From contig NZ_JALOCH010000002.1 of assembly GCF_023227875.1 (NCBI RefSeq), forward strand, positions 215,748 to 279,747: 64,000 nt of DNA, given 5' to 3'. The notes under the pieces were generated by a model. The model made no database searches. It saw only the letters and a program-made list of their open reading frames with translations, and was not told where the DNA came from. Made by a program: the position numbers and the translations under genes. The stretch comes from Methanoregula sp. GTDB lineage: Archaea > Halobacteriota > Methanomicrobia > Methanomicrobiales > Methanospirillaceae. Shown one piece after another: positions 1-8,176 of this stretch. The stretch's first letter is position 1; each line of letters starts with the position of its first letter.

Positions 1-357
1 ATCCGTATCATGCGGTCCACGTTCGATGCCATCAACCCGCGGTTCGAGCACGTGGCAAAAACACTCGGGTGTACCGAGACCGGCGCATTCTTCAGGGTCA
101 CCCTCCCCATGGCCCGCCACGGCCTCCTTGCCGGCACGGTCATCACGTGGTCAAAGGCAATGGGGGAGTTCGGGGCAGTCCTGATGCTTGCCGGTGCAAC
201 AACGATGAGGACCGAGACGCTGCCCATCGCCCTCTACCTCAACATCTCGACCGGTGACGTGGACCTTGCCGTGGCAGCTGCAACAATCCTGATCCTGATA
301 TCGCTTGTTGCCTTGTGTACTGTCGAATACTTTGACCGGGACGTGCATGTCTTTTAG
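1..357 (+). CDS. Tungstate/molybdate ABC transporter permease, C-terminal part (cut by window edge)
   Basis: The reading frame is open from the first base, so the gene starts outside the window and only about 118 C-terminal residues are seen. They contain the ABC-permease coupling (EAA) loop: a run ending in AKTLGCTETGAFFRVTLP, then a Gly-rich stretch typical of the ModB/WtpB family (SKAMGEFGAVLMLAG), and a last membrane helix before FDRDVHVF. The product would form the membrane channel for tungstate or molybdate. The ATPase gene follows after 14 bases, so the two are one operon; a substrate-binding protein gene is probably upstream of the window. Oxyanion specificity (Mo or W) cannot be read from this part. 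Confidence 0.85.
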   Translation: MRIMRSTFDAINPRFEHVAKTLGCTETGAFFRVTLPMARHGLLAGTVITWSKAMGEFGAVLMLAGATTMRTETLPIALYLNISTGDVDLAVAAATILILISLVALCTVEYFDRDVHVF

Positions 358-371
358 CGGGTGACCTGTCA

Positions 372-1436
372 GTGCTGAGTATCGTTTCCCTCTCCATCAC
401 GCTGGGCGGGTTCTCCGTACGGGACGTGTCGCTTGAGGTCAAACCCGATGAATATTTCATCATCCTCGGCCCGACCGGCGCGGGGAAAACGATCCTTCTC
501 GAAACGATTGCCGGCATCCACGCCCCGGATTCGGGAAAGATCTTCCTTGATGACCGGGAGATCACGGCACTCGAACCCCGCGAGCGGAATACCGGGATGG
601 TGTACCAGGACTACATGCTCTTTCCTCATCTCACCGTTGAGGAAAATATTGCGTTCGGGTTACGCCAGAAAAACATCCCCCGGGACGAACAGCGTGCAAT
701 CGTGGAGGAGATGTGCATGCTCCTTGAGATCGGCCATCTTGCCGGACGCTACCCGGGCACCCTGAGCGGCGGGGAGCAGCAGCGTGTTGCCCTCGCCCGG
801 GCGCTTGTGCTCCGGCCGGCAATCCTGCTGCTCGATGAACCGATGAGCGCCCTTGACAGCAGGACCCGTGAACGGATGCGGAGCGAACTGTCCCGGATCC
901 GGAAACTCACCGGGACTACCATTGTCCAGATCACCCATCATTTCGATGATGTCTTTGCCCTTGCCGACAGGATTGCGATCATGCGGGAGGGGAGGATTGT
1001 GCAGGTTGGCGAAACCTCTGAGGTATTCCTCCATCCCGCTGATACTTTTGTTGCAGAGTTCCTTGGCATCGGAAACATTATCCGGGGGAATTCAGTGATG
1101 GCCGGCAAAATTGCGAAGATCACTCCTGCTCGTGGCCCGGCATTCTTTGCTGCGTCCGATATCGTCGGGGATGTTGTTGCCACCCTGCACGCCGAGGATG
1201 TTATCCTGTCAAAGGCACCGTTCGAATCCAGTGCCCGCAACGGTCTTCCCGGAACCGTTTCCGAGATTATCCCCTCAGGAAGTACGGTACGGGTGATCCT
1301 TGATGCAGGATTCCCGCTCACGGCCCTGCTCACCCGCGAGAGCTGCCGCGACCTGGACCTTGAACCCGGCAGTTCGGTGTATGCAACGTTCAAGGCGACT
1401 GCTGTGCACGTGATCCCGGTCACCGCATCAGAATGA
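372..1436 (+). CDS. Tungstate/molybdate ABC transporter ATP-binding protein
   Basis: This 354-residue ATPase would drive oxyanion import with the permease just upstream. Walker A is GPTGAGKT at residues 33-40, the ABC signature LSGGEQQ at 131-137, Walker B ILLLDE at 151-156, and the H-loop histidines at 189-190. The last ~75 residues form a TOBE/MOP-like domain, which in ModC/WtpC proteins binds the oxyanion and can feed back on transport. It starts with GTG at 372; no better start is nearby. Two moeA genes and the Mo/W enzymes fwd and fdh in the next 18 kb support a role in molybdate or tungstate supply. ModC and WtpC cannot be separated here. Confidence 0.85.
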   Translation: MLSIVSLSITLGGFSVRDVSLEVKPDEYFIILGPTGAGKTILLETIAGIHAPDSGKIFLDDREITALEPRERNTGMVYQDYMLFPHLTVEENIAFGLRQKNIPRDEQRAIVEEMCMLLEIGHLAGRYPGTLSGGEQQRVALARALVLRPAILLLDEPMSALDSRTRERMRSELSRIRKLTGTTIVQITHHFDDVFALADRIAIMREGRIVQVGETSEVFLHPADTFVAEFLGIGNIIRGNSVMAGKIAKITPARGPAFFAASDIVGDVVATLHAEDVILSKAPFESSARNGLPGTVSEIIPSGSTVRVILDAGFPLTALLTRESCRDLDLEPGSSVYATFKATAVHVIPVTASE

Positions 1437-1447
1437 AAACAAAAAAA

Positions 1448-3754
1448 TTACGTGATTTTTATCTCATTGATCCGGTCAAGCGACTTTGCGAGATCGCTCA
1501 TCACGATCTTTGAGTCCGACATCGTATACAGCGTGTCCTCGATATAGAGCGCACGTCGCACCGGGGCCATGTCCCCGGAATACCCGTCGTAGTGCGTCAC
1601 CTTGCCCTTCACGATAAAACCTGTCTTCGGGTTGATGCTGTACACGTATGCTCCACCCCATGCAGGGGGTTGGGAACACCCCTGTCCGAGAGCATTGCAG
1701 GAATATTCTGCCGTCAGGTGGAGAGGCAGTACGAGAAGGTTCTTCTCCTTGTCAAAGAGGAATGCCTTCGGATCGCTCAGGACCGGTGAGTCGCTGCTGG
1801 CCGCTCCAAGTGATTCGCTGTCAATAAGTACCGGGTTGTCCACGTCCGCGACATTGAAGAGTGCGATCTTGACCGGCCCGGACCGCGAGTCCTTTCCGAC
1901 GCCAATGATATGGGTCGCGTCATAGGGGTGCAGGTAGTTCGAGAACCCGGGGATCTTCAGTTCACCGAGAATGACCGGCCGGTTCGGGTTAGAGAGCCCG
2001 ATCACGTAGAAGGGATCTGTCTCGCGGAACGTGACGAGATAGAGCCGGTCGCCCATGAACCGGGCCGCATAGATCCGCTCCCCGGGGGCGATTTTTGACA
2101 ACATCCCGAGCGTGTTGAGTTTCTCATCAAGCACCGTGATCTTACTGGACGATGACGTGCTCCATCGCCCCGTCATGGTTTCGATGGTGGTTGCCACGCG
2201 GAGGTTGCCATCATACTCGTCAAGCGAGTACTGGTTGAGGAGCATGCCGTCAACGATCCCTCCTGCCTTGTACGTGATCTTCCCGTTGTCGATCGCAAAG
2301 GAATAGATCGTTGTTGAGGCGATCACACCATATCTACTCGTGTCAGGGATCGCGATATAGAGATTTTTCGGGGACACGTACACGGTGCCAGTTGTCCCGA
2401 CAATGAATGTTTTTGCAGAGACCGGCTCCAGTGCGGCAATATCCAGCGAACCGATGGTGGAGAAGGTGAAGTCCTGGTCGGTGGTGTTGAACGCGTACAC
2501 CGGCGGTGTGGTGATGCCACCATGGTCGTCATGGATCGTAGGGAGTTCGAGGTCATCAGGCTGGTAGGGAATTGGCAGGCTGCTGATGAAATAGAGCTGC
2601 GTCCCGATCATCCGCGAACTGGTGTACGAACCATCGATGTCCAGTTCCCGGACCAGCACCGGCGCTGCGGGATCTTTTACCGAGAAGACATAGACAAGCG
2701 TCCTCTGCACGGAACCGGGGTACCTGCTGCATGAACCGGGGGCACACGCCACAATGGGACGTGTCCAGTAGTCCGTGGCGATCAGGACAACGTTATCGCC
2801 GTTGATGTACAGGTCTCTGGGTTGGCCGGAGAACCGGAGCGTGGAGAGGATCTCTGCGTCCTTTGCCGGGTATGCCTTGAGGATGTGCATGCAGTTGCCC
2901 GAAACAACGTAGATGTTCTCCCCGTCGGTCTTGATGATGTCCGCTTCATCGACCTGCTTCACCTGGACGTTGGTTTTTGAAAAATCCCGGGTAACCGAAG
3001 CGGCCACGGTCTGGGCAGCGGTCGGGACTGCTGTCAGGACTGGTGCGTTCGTATGGACGGGCGCTGGTGGGGAGGATGACGTCTTGATCGTCCCGGTCAT
3101 GCCGGAGAACTCTCCGGACTGGCTCTTCTGGGTCGGTTTGAACGAAGACGAATAGACCTGGACCAGCAGTTCCTCATCAGCAGGAAGATTGGTTACTCCC
3201 GTGATGCTGAACGTGTCACCGATTATCCGGTCCCCGATCGGGCTGATGGTGATGTAATACCCCCCGGTACCTGTAGCCTGTGGTGACAGGGTAGCCGGTG
3301 TTGCGATCGGCATGGGCATTGTTGTTGGCATAAATCCCACGGACGGAGCTGCAAGGATGTTGAAGAGTGCTGTTCCCGTTGCCTCCTCCTTTATGGCTTC
3401 GACAATCACGATGTATTCATCCGGCTTGAACGTTGAGGTGTCCACCTCAAAACTGAACGTGCGTGCCCCGGCCGGGACCAGCACGGGTGTGGAGGTGTCC
3501 GTTGATCCTGCCACGGGAGTACCCGTGTGCGACCGGATGTACGCGATCACATCCTCCCGGGTTGCGAGCTGATCGATGCTCGTCACGATCCCGGAGACGA
3601 CCGGGATCTTTTCGGTTATTGCGGGTGTGGGTGCAGGGACACCCAGGGCCGGGCTGGCAGACGGGGCCTGGACCATGGGGAGGATGATAATTGTAGCAAG
3701 TATGCCAAGGATACAGCCGAGGGCTATCAGGATGCTGTCACTTTTGGTTAGCAG
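1448..3754 (-). CDS. Secreted or membrane-anchored beta-propeller protein
   Basis: A large extracytoplasmic protein with the beta-propeller family signature QVDEADIIKTDGENIYVVSG, followed by repeated blade-like segments such as RDLYINGDNVVLIATDYW. The first ATG of the frame is at 3676, but the frame stays open upstream and encodes a clear hydrophobic helix (ILIALGCILGILATIIILP) that would be lost with that start. I place the start at a CTG codon at 3754, preceded by a strong ribosome-binding sequence (AGGAAGGTGATC), giving about 768 residues. A Thr/Pro/Ala-rich linker lies before the propeller. Function is unknown; surface binding or adhesion is a guess. It is convergent with the ABC operon. 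Confidence 0.7.
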   Translation of the reverse strand: MLTKSDSILIALGCILGILATIIILPMVQAPSASPALGVPAPTPAITEKIPVVSGIVTSIDQLATREDVIAYIRSHTGTPVAGSTDTSTPVLVPAGARTFSFEVDTSTFKPDEYIVIVEAIKEEATGTALFNILAAPSVGFMPTTMPMPIATPATLSPQATGTGGYYITISPIGDRIIGDTFSITGVTNLPADEELLVQVYSSSFKPTQKSQSGEFSGMTGTIKTSSSPPAPVHTNAPVLTAVPTAAQTVAASVTRDFSKTNVQVKQVDEADIIKTDGENIYVVSGNCMHILKAYPAKDAEILSTLRFSGQPRDLYINGDNVVLIATDYWTRPIVACAPGSCSRYPGSVQRTLVYVFSVKDPAAPVLVRELDIDGSYTSSRMIGTQLYFISSLPIPYQPDDLELPTIHDDHGGITTPPVYAFNTTDQDFTFSTIGSLDIAALEPVSAKTFIVGTTGTVYVSPKNLYIAIPDTSRYGVIASTTIYSFAIDNGKITYKAGGIVDGMLLNQYSLDEYDGNLRVATTIETMTGRWSTSSSSKITVLDEKLNTLGMLSKIAPGERIYAARFMGDRLYLVTFRETDPFYVIGLSNPNRPVILGELKIPGFSNYLHPYDATHIIGVGKDSRSGPVKIALFNVADVDNPVLIDSESLGAASSDSPVLSDPKAFLFDKEKNLLVLPLHLTAEYSCNALGQGCSQPPAWGGAYVYSINPKTGFIVKGKVTHYDGYSGDMAPVRRALYIEDTLYTMSDSKIVMSDLAKSLDRINEIKIT

Positions 3755-4380
3755 AAGAGATCACCTTCCTCTTAGTTTTTTATAAAATTATTTATTGGTT
3801 TTGATTTTATTTTTAAAAAACGATAATTTTTCCAAGTGATTTGTATCGCAGGGAAAATAATTGTCGAGAAAAAAGGGTGAGATCCGTTCCGTTATAATCT
3901 GAGAGGAGACGGGTCGTTTCCGCATCCCCCGACAATTACATATCCTATTTTTTACACTGTAGAATACATTTCGAGATGCTGACGCTCCCGGGCTTACGTT
4001 GCACTCGTTGGGGGGGTCGGGCGGTGTACTTCCCGTGCGAACAAACCGATGTGATTCAGGAAAGTACCATCGGAAATTTTCCCCGGATCTGTTGATCACG
4101 GGCGATAAAATATCAAAGTACACCGCCCGACCCCCCCAGGCCCCCTCCCATTTCCGAGCTGGATTCGTGCAGTTTTACGGGATGAATGATGGGATTGTCC
4201 TGGCTCCGTGGGGGTGAGGGGTCGCATGGTGTACAAATAGGGTGAGCGGGGGATGTCATTTCAAAAAAAAAGGTTTTCTATAGAGTATATTTTTTATTTA
4301 TTTTAGGAATCCGATGAGTTCACACAACTGCACAACGATTACGTGGCCGGTTGGTGATCGGTCAGAGGGACCCCCATATT
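3755..4380. other. Intergenic region with promoter and GC-rich inverted repeat
   Basis: No convincing gene is seen in these 626 bases. The left end is AT-rich and holds TATA-like sequence for the beta-propeller gene on the minus strand (around 3780-3795). The middle contains a perfect 22-base inverted repeat with G7/C7 ends (entered separately). The right end is AT-rich next to the DUF2284 gene stop. A 111-codon open frame on the minus strand (3788-4123) spans the inverted repeat and looks non-coding. Confidence 0.6.
4010..4137. repeat. Perfect 22-bp GC-rich inverted repeat with 84-base loop
   Basis: The left arm is 4010-4031 (seven G, then TCGGGCGGTGTACTT) and the right arm 4116-4137 is its exact reverse complement. 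A further diverged half-copy of the core GGGTCGNNNGGTGTAC lies at 4219-4234. The same core occurs on the other strand at 29567-29582, and a related structure lies at 29696-29812. The element resembles a dispersed structured intergenic repeat rather than a simple terminator, because the loop is long. Confidence 0.8.
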
Positions 4381-5016
4381 TCAGTCGATCAGCAAAAGTG
4401 CCATGAGCTCCGGGTGTCCCTTGACCGGGAACCGGACCGGCATCCCTGCTCTCTCCGCGGTCTTCACCATGTTGACGCCGACCGCGTGCTCGGGAATCCG
4501 GGCCTGGGTCGGGTGGACACAGATCCCTGCCTTCACGTTGCAGGTCTCGCAGAGCCGGCACGAGCCGTTGATGAACGCAAGAGCGAACGGGTTGCCGGCA
4601 TTGAACGCGGTTCGTTCGAGCTCGAGCATCATCGGGGCAAACGTACCGGTACCGATGAAATGATCTTTCCAGAACTGTGTGGCCTGCTCTTTCTTGTCGG
4701 CCGGGGCTTCCGGGTCGAGCCAGTACTTGTAGACCGAGCAGATCACATCGGGATCGGCCACTGCAGGTGAGATGAACTTTACCAGGAGGGCGTACCGGTA
4801 TTCCGAGAGGATCTTCCGGAACTCATCCGGGGTCGGGACGTGCGGCGGGCAGGTCAGTTTCTTTCCGTAACCAATGCACCCGGCCCGGCACTTCAGCGGG
4901 ACCCGGTTCTCGATCACCACATCTCTTGCCTGGATCACCTTTGCATCGGTTGCCCCGAGATCTTTTGCAGCCGTGACAAGGAATGCATACTCCTCCGTCT
5001 TATCGTGCAGCTCCAT
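4381..5016 (-). CDS. DUF2284 family metal-binding protein
   Basis: This 211-residue cytoplasmic protein is rich in paired cysteines: CRAGCIGYGKKLTCPPH near residue 43, and CRLCETCNVKAGICVHP in the second half. This arrangement is typical of DUF2284 proteins, which are thought to bind metal or an iron-sulfur cluster. The biochemical role is not known. The gene is transcribed away from the DsrE/TusA pair's stop codon on the same strand, about 120 bases downstream, so it could belong to the same transcript. The initiation codon at 5016 is an ATG preceded by a weak purine stretch. Confidence 0.75.
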   Translation of the reverse strand: MELHDKTEEYAFLVTAAKDLGATDAKVIQARDVVIENRVPLKCRAGCIGYGKKLTCPPHVPTPDEFRKILSEYRYALLVKFISPAVADPDVICSVYKYWLDPEAPADKKEQATQFWKDHFIGTGTFAPMMLELERTAFNAGNPFALAFINGSCRLCETCNVKAGICVHPTQARIPEHAVGVNMVKTAERAGMPVRFPVKGHPELMALLLID

Positions 5017-5137
5017 GGGAATAATGTTCGGTCGCGGTGTGTAAAAGGGTGGTGGCGTATCGTGAATGCATCATTTTTTTCAGCAGGGGCTTTTTTTAAA
5101 AACAGGAAATTCCGGGAATGAAATCGCGTCCCCTGCC

Positions 5138-6385
5138 CTAAAACACCAGCACCCGCTGGTGGTCCGCCTGGACGTTGCCCGGAGGATAGAACAGGATCTT
5201 GCCAAGGCCCGGGAACCCGATGTCGAGGACGGCGTTCAAGTCCTTGTTCTTTGAAAGGCCCCGCTTCAGGAGCGACGGCACCAGGACAAAGAAGTGGAGG
5301 TTCTCGCTGCCGGCCACCGCATTGATCACGTCCTGGATATTGAACGGCACGGACTCCTTTGGGGTCCTGTGACTGCCGGCAACCGAATAGACCCCGTCCT
5401 CGATGAAGATCACCCGGGTCAGGATTCTCTGGTGGGCGCAGGCAACGGCGAGCGAGACTGCACCAAAGGCGTGTTCGGTACTGTATGGGCTTCTGGTTAC
5501 GAGGATCGTGACCGGGGGTGCCGTGCTGCTCTTCTCAGCACGGTCGAAGGAGACCGCCGGCCCTTTCTTCGGGAACTGGACGGACCCGGCATTGTCTGCA
5601 AGGATGATGTGGGAATGCTCGAACCGGTCGATCATCGCGTTCAGGTCCCGGATCCGGAACGGCTTGATCGTGCAGGTGGAGACGATCACACCCTGGCCAT
5701 CGTCCCAGGTGCTGTAGCCCCGTGCCGTGGCATTCCGGTTACAGGCAAGGAAATAACTCGGGAGCCCCAGTTTGCCGGCCCGGTCGTGGAGCTCCTCGAG
5801 CCCGCGCCCGATGTTCTCTGCTTCCGTTGGGCTCTGCGTTGCATGGCCGGTGTGGACACCATCGAGATACGCGTAGAATTCCGGTGACAAGCGGGCTTCG
5901 AGCCCTGCCGAGAGGCACTGGACCGCGTTCCATGCTGAGCGGTGCATGTACGGGGAACGGGTCTGGAGCCAGCCGAACGAATCGGGAAGGGGGGGACGGT
6001 TCTGCCGGACCAGGGATATCACATCCTTCCAGAAGGAGGGCTGGTTGCCGGCATCCAGGCCATTCTGGTCAACCACCTGGTCGGGATATTTCATCCTGAG
6101 GCGTTCGACAGAGATCCCGCGGAGGTCCAGTTCCTGCCGGTTGCAGACGATCCGGACCGAGGTCAGGGAGAGTATCACTTCCCAGACCTGCTGGGCCTCC
6201 GGCTCCTCAAGGCTGTAGAGGGCATCGCCCGTGAGAAGGAACGAGAAGACCGGGCTCCCGGCCTGTGGCCGGTGCATCAGGGTTTCGGGATAGAGCTGGA
6301 CGAAGAAGAACTTGAGGGATTCCTCGATCCACGAGAGCCTCTCGATCGATAAGGGGCTGGAAAGGAGGAAAAAATGCGTTGTCAT
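5138..6385 (-). CDS. Three-module DsrE/TusBCD-like sulfur-relay fusion protein
   Basis: This 415-residue protein looks like three DsrE-type domains in series. Each module ends in a similar motif: CNRQELDLRGIS at residues 81-92, CNRNATARGYS at 215-225, and VPSLLKRGLS at 369-378. In DsrE/TusD proteins the cysteine here carries persulfide sulfur; it is present in the first two modules and replaced in the third. Module 2 also has the family pattern LDGVHTGHATQSPTE, and module 3 resembles TusC (SLAVACAHQRILTRVIFIEDGVY). The TusA-like gene begins 26 bases upstream on the same strand, so carrier and relay are likely co-transcribed. Likely role: delivering sulfur, perhaps for molybdopterin or tRNA thiolation; this is inference from the family and the neighbours. 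Confidence 0.65.
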   Translation of the reverse strand: MTTHFFLLSSPLSIERLSWIEESLKFFFVQLYPETLMHRPQAGSPVFSFLLTGDALYSLEEPEAQQVWEVILSLTSVRIVCNRQELDLRGISVERLRMKYPDQVVDQNGLDAGNQPSFWKDVISLVRQNRPPLPDSFGWLQTRSPYMHRSAWNAVQCLSAGLEARLSPEFYAYLDGVHTGHATQSPTEAENIGRGLEELHDRAGKLGLPSYFLACNRNATARGYSTWDDGQGVIVSTCTIKPFRIRDLNAMIDRFEHSHIILADNAGSVQFPKKGPAVSFDRAEKSSTAPPVTILVTRSPYSTEHAFGAVSLAVACAHQRILTRVIFIEDGVYSVAGSHRTPKESVPFNIQDVINAVAGSENLHFFVLVPSLLKRGLSKNKDLNAVLDIGFPGLGKILFYPPGNVQADHQRVLVF

Positions 6386-6411
6386 GATGGGACGACCATG
6401 GGGAATTCAGA

Positions 6412-6651
6412 TTATTTTCTTGCCAGCCTGATCTCCCAGTGGCCGTCAGAGGATTTCACGGTCTCCATCGAGAGACCTTCCTCCCGTGCGATCCGGGGAA
6501 TGGAGGTCGTAACGGCGGGGAAATTATCGCAGGTAATGAATAATTCTCCGGATTGCCTTAAAGCCTTTGCTTTTCTCTCCACTACCGTGAGACAGTACGG
6601 GCCGGTCTTCCCGCAGATATCGATTTTTTCCTGTGTCATGCCCCGCATCAC
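6412..6651 (-). CDS. TusA/SirA-like sulfur carrier protein, unusual cysteine motif
   Basis: A 79-residue protein with the TusA/SirA/YedF plan: a D-x-C/x-G start strand, a helix (LTVVERKAKALRQSG), a middle strand ELFITCDNFPAVTTSIPRIAREEG matching the usual 'd.p.a..dIp.w..' segment, and a last strand. The usual active-site CPxP is replaced by GPYC (Cys20), so the cysteine is shifted by a few positions; Cys13 in DICG is a second candidate. The start may instead be the ATG four codons in (6639). It is paired with the DsrE fusion, which supports a sulfur-transfer role. The distance from canonical TusA makes the exact function uncertain. Confidence 0.6.
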   Translation of the reverse strand: MMRGMTQEKIDICGKTGPYCLTVVERKAKALRQSGELFITCDNFPAVTTSIPRIAREEGLSMETVKSSDGHWEIRLARK

Positions 6652-6794
6652 CCGTATTATGCCTTCATTCTTCTTTCATCAGTCCCGGGTTATATTTCCA
6701 TTCACCGGTCCCGTAGAGGTCTGCCATGCCACCAGGCATTTACCTGATCACAAGAAGTAAACCCAATAAAGAAGTACACCCAACATGAACAACC

Positions 6795-6971
6795 ATGAGT
6801 GACGCGAAGATCAAAAAGGCATTGCAGGAAGCGGGAATTACTGAAAAAATTACCTGTCCCCAGGCATTCAGCATAGCAGAGAAGGCAAAGGTCTCCCGGA
6901 GTGTGGTCGGCGAATACTGCACAAAGAACAAGATCAAGATCCGGGAGTGCCAGCTGGGCTGCTTCAAATGA
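6795..6971 (+). CDS. Small helix-turn-helix protein upstream of moeA
   Basis: A 58-residue protein starting MSDAKIKKALQEAG and ending in CQLGCFK. The centre (CPQAFSIAEKAKVSRSVVGEYC) reads as a helix-turn-helix: a helix, a tight turn at KVSR, and a recognition helix. Four cysteines (two central, two at the C-terminus) could bind a metal. Its stop codon overlaps the start of moeA in an ATGA junction (6968-6971), so the two are translationally coupled. A role as a regulator or accessory protein of molybdenum cofactor genes is plausible from position only; I do not recognise a named family. Confidence 0.7.
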   Translation: MSDAKIKKALQEAGITEKITCPQAFSIAEKAKVSRSVVGEYCTKNKIKIRECQLGCFK

Positions 6972-8176
6972 GCAGGTTCCTCTCTGTCATCGCGGTAGCG
7001 GATGCGGTAGCGGCAGCGGAGAAGATCGCCCCGGCACAAAAAACCGAGACCGTGCCTGTCGAGCAGTCCGCCGGCCGCGTGCTGGCGGGGGATATCGCGG
7101 CTGATGTCGATATCCCCGGGTTCGACCGGTCGGTGGTGGACGGGTATGCAGTCCGATCAGCGGATACGACGGGGGCGGGCAATTCTGCCCCCTCCCTCCT
7201 CCAGTGTATCGGACGCGTGGCAATGGGAACGCACGATACGAACCTTCGCATCGGCACTGCCGAATGCACGTACATCCCGACCGGGGGTGTGCTCCCGGAG
7301 GGAGCGGATGCAGCAGTGATGGTGGAATACACCGAAGAGGCCGGAGACACGATCCTGGTAAAAAAGACCGTTGCCCATGGAGAGAACATCCTGCTGCGGG
7401 ATGATGATTTCAAAACAGGCGAGGTCGTGTTCCACGCAGGCCGACGACTCTCCCCGCAGGACGCCGGGGTGCTCGCTGCCTGCGGGTGTGCAACCGTCAT
7501 GGTGGCAAAGAAGCCTGTGATCGGGATCATCTCGACCGGCAACGAGCTGGTGCCGGCAACGATCGTCCCCGGCCCGGGCCAGGTCCGGGACGCAAACGCC
7601 CCGATGCTCGCATCGTGGCTCAGGGAATACGGGTGCGAACCGAGACTCTGCGGGATCGTAAAAGATGAACGCGAGGCCTTCGAGACCATGATTGCAAAGG
7701 CACTCCCGGCATGCGATGTCATCCTCCTTTCAGGAGGCAGTTCCAAGGACGACCGGGATATGACCGCGGGAGTTATTGCCGGGAAAGGTACGGTGCTGGT
7801 CCACGGGGTCGCCATCGCACCGGGCAAGCCCACGATCATCGGGCAGATCAACAACAAGCCGGTCTTCGGCCTGCCCGGCCATCCCGCCTCGGCCTTTGTG
7901 GTCCTCATTGCCATCGTCCGCCCGCTTCTCGATAAGATGCTCGGGCTCGATCATCCCATGCTCCCGACCATGAAGGCAATCCTTGCGGAGAATATCCCGT
8001 CCCAGCGGGGGAGGGAAGAGTACGTCCGCGTAAAGGTGGAGAAGGGGGTCGCCACCCCGCTCTTCGGGAAGTCCGGGCTCCTCAACACGCTCGTCAAAAG
8101 CCAGGGGATCATCCGTATCCCGGCAGGGTTTGAAGGGCTCGAGAAGGGGAGCGACGTCGAGGTGATCCTGTGGTGA
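6968..8176 (+). CDS. moeA: Molybdopterin molybdenumtransferase MoeA (first copy)
   Basis: MoeA inserts molybdate or tungstate into adenylylated molybdopterin, completing the pterin cofactor used by formylmethanofuran and formate dehydrogenases. The 402-residue protein shows the family marks in order: PGFDRSVVDGYAV near residue 40, GAECTYIPTGG-type segment, the MPT-binding STGNEL motif, SGGSS in the catalytic domain, and GLPGHPASA near residue 300. I start it at 6968, where ATG overlaps the stop of the small HTH gene; an in-frame start at 6947 lies inside that gene and is less likely. Its stop overlaps the start of the second moeA. Confidence 0.92.
   Translation: MSRFLSVIAVADAVAAAEKIAPAQKTETVPVEQSAGRVLAGDIAADVDIPGFDRSVVDGYAVRSADTTGAGNSAPSLLQCIGRVAMGTHDTNLRIGTAECTYIPTGGVLPEGADAAVMVEYTEEAGDTILVKKTVAHGENILLRDDDFKTGEVVFHAGRRLSPQDAGVLAACGCATVMVAKKPVIGIISTGNELVPATIVPGPGQVRDANAPMLASWLREYGCEPRLCGIVKDEREAFETMIAKALPACDVILLSGGSSKDDRDMTAGVIAGKGTVLVHGVAIAPGKPTIIGQINNKPVFGLPGHPASAFVVLIAIVRPLLDKMLGLDHPMLPTMKAILAENIPSQRGREEYVRVKVEKGVATPLFGKSGLLNTLVKSQGIIRIPAGFEGLEKGSDVEVILW

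Noticed and set aside
3788..4123. 111-codon open frame on the minus strand
   Set aside because: It runs through the GC-rich inverted repeat, has no ribosome-binding site and reads as low-complexity, non-homologous sequence.
4010..4137. Possible CRISPR-like repeats
   Set aside because: Only two arms in inverted orientation, no regular spacers and no cas genes in the window.
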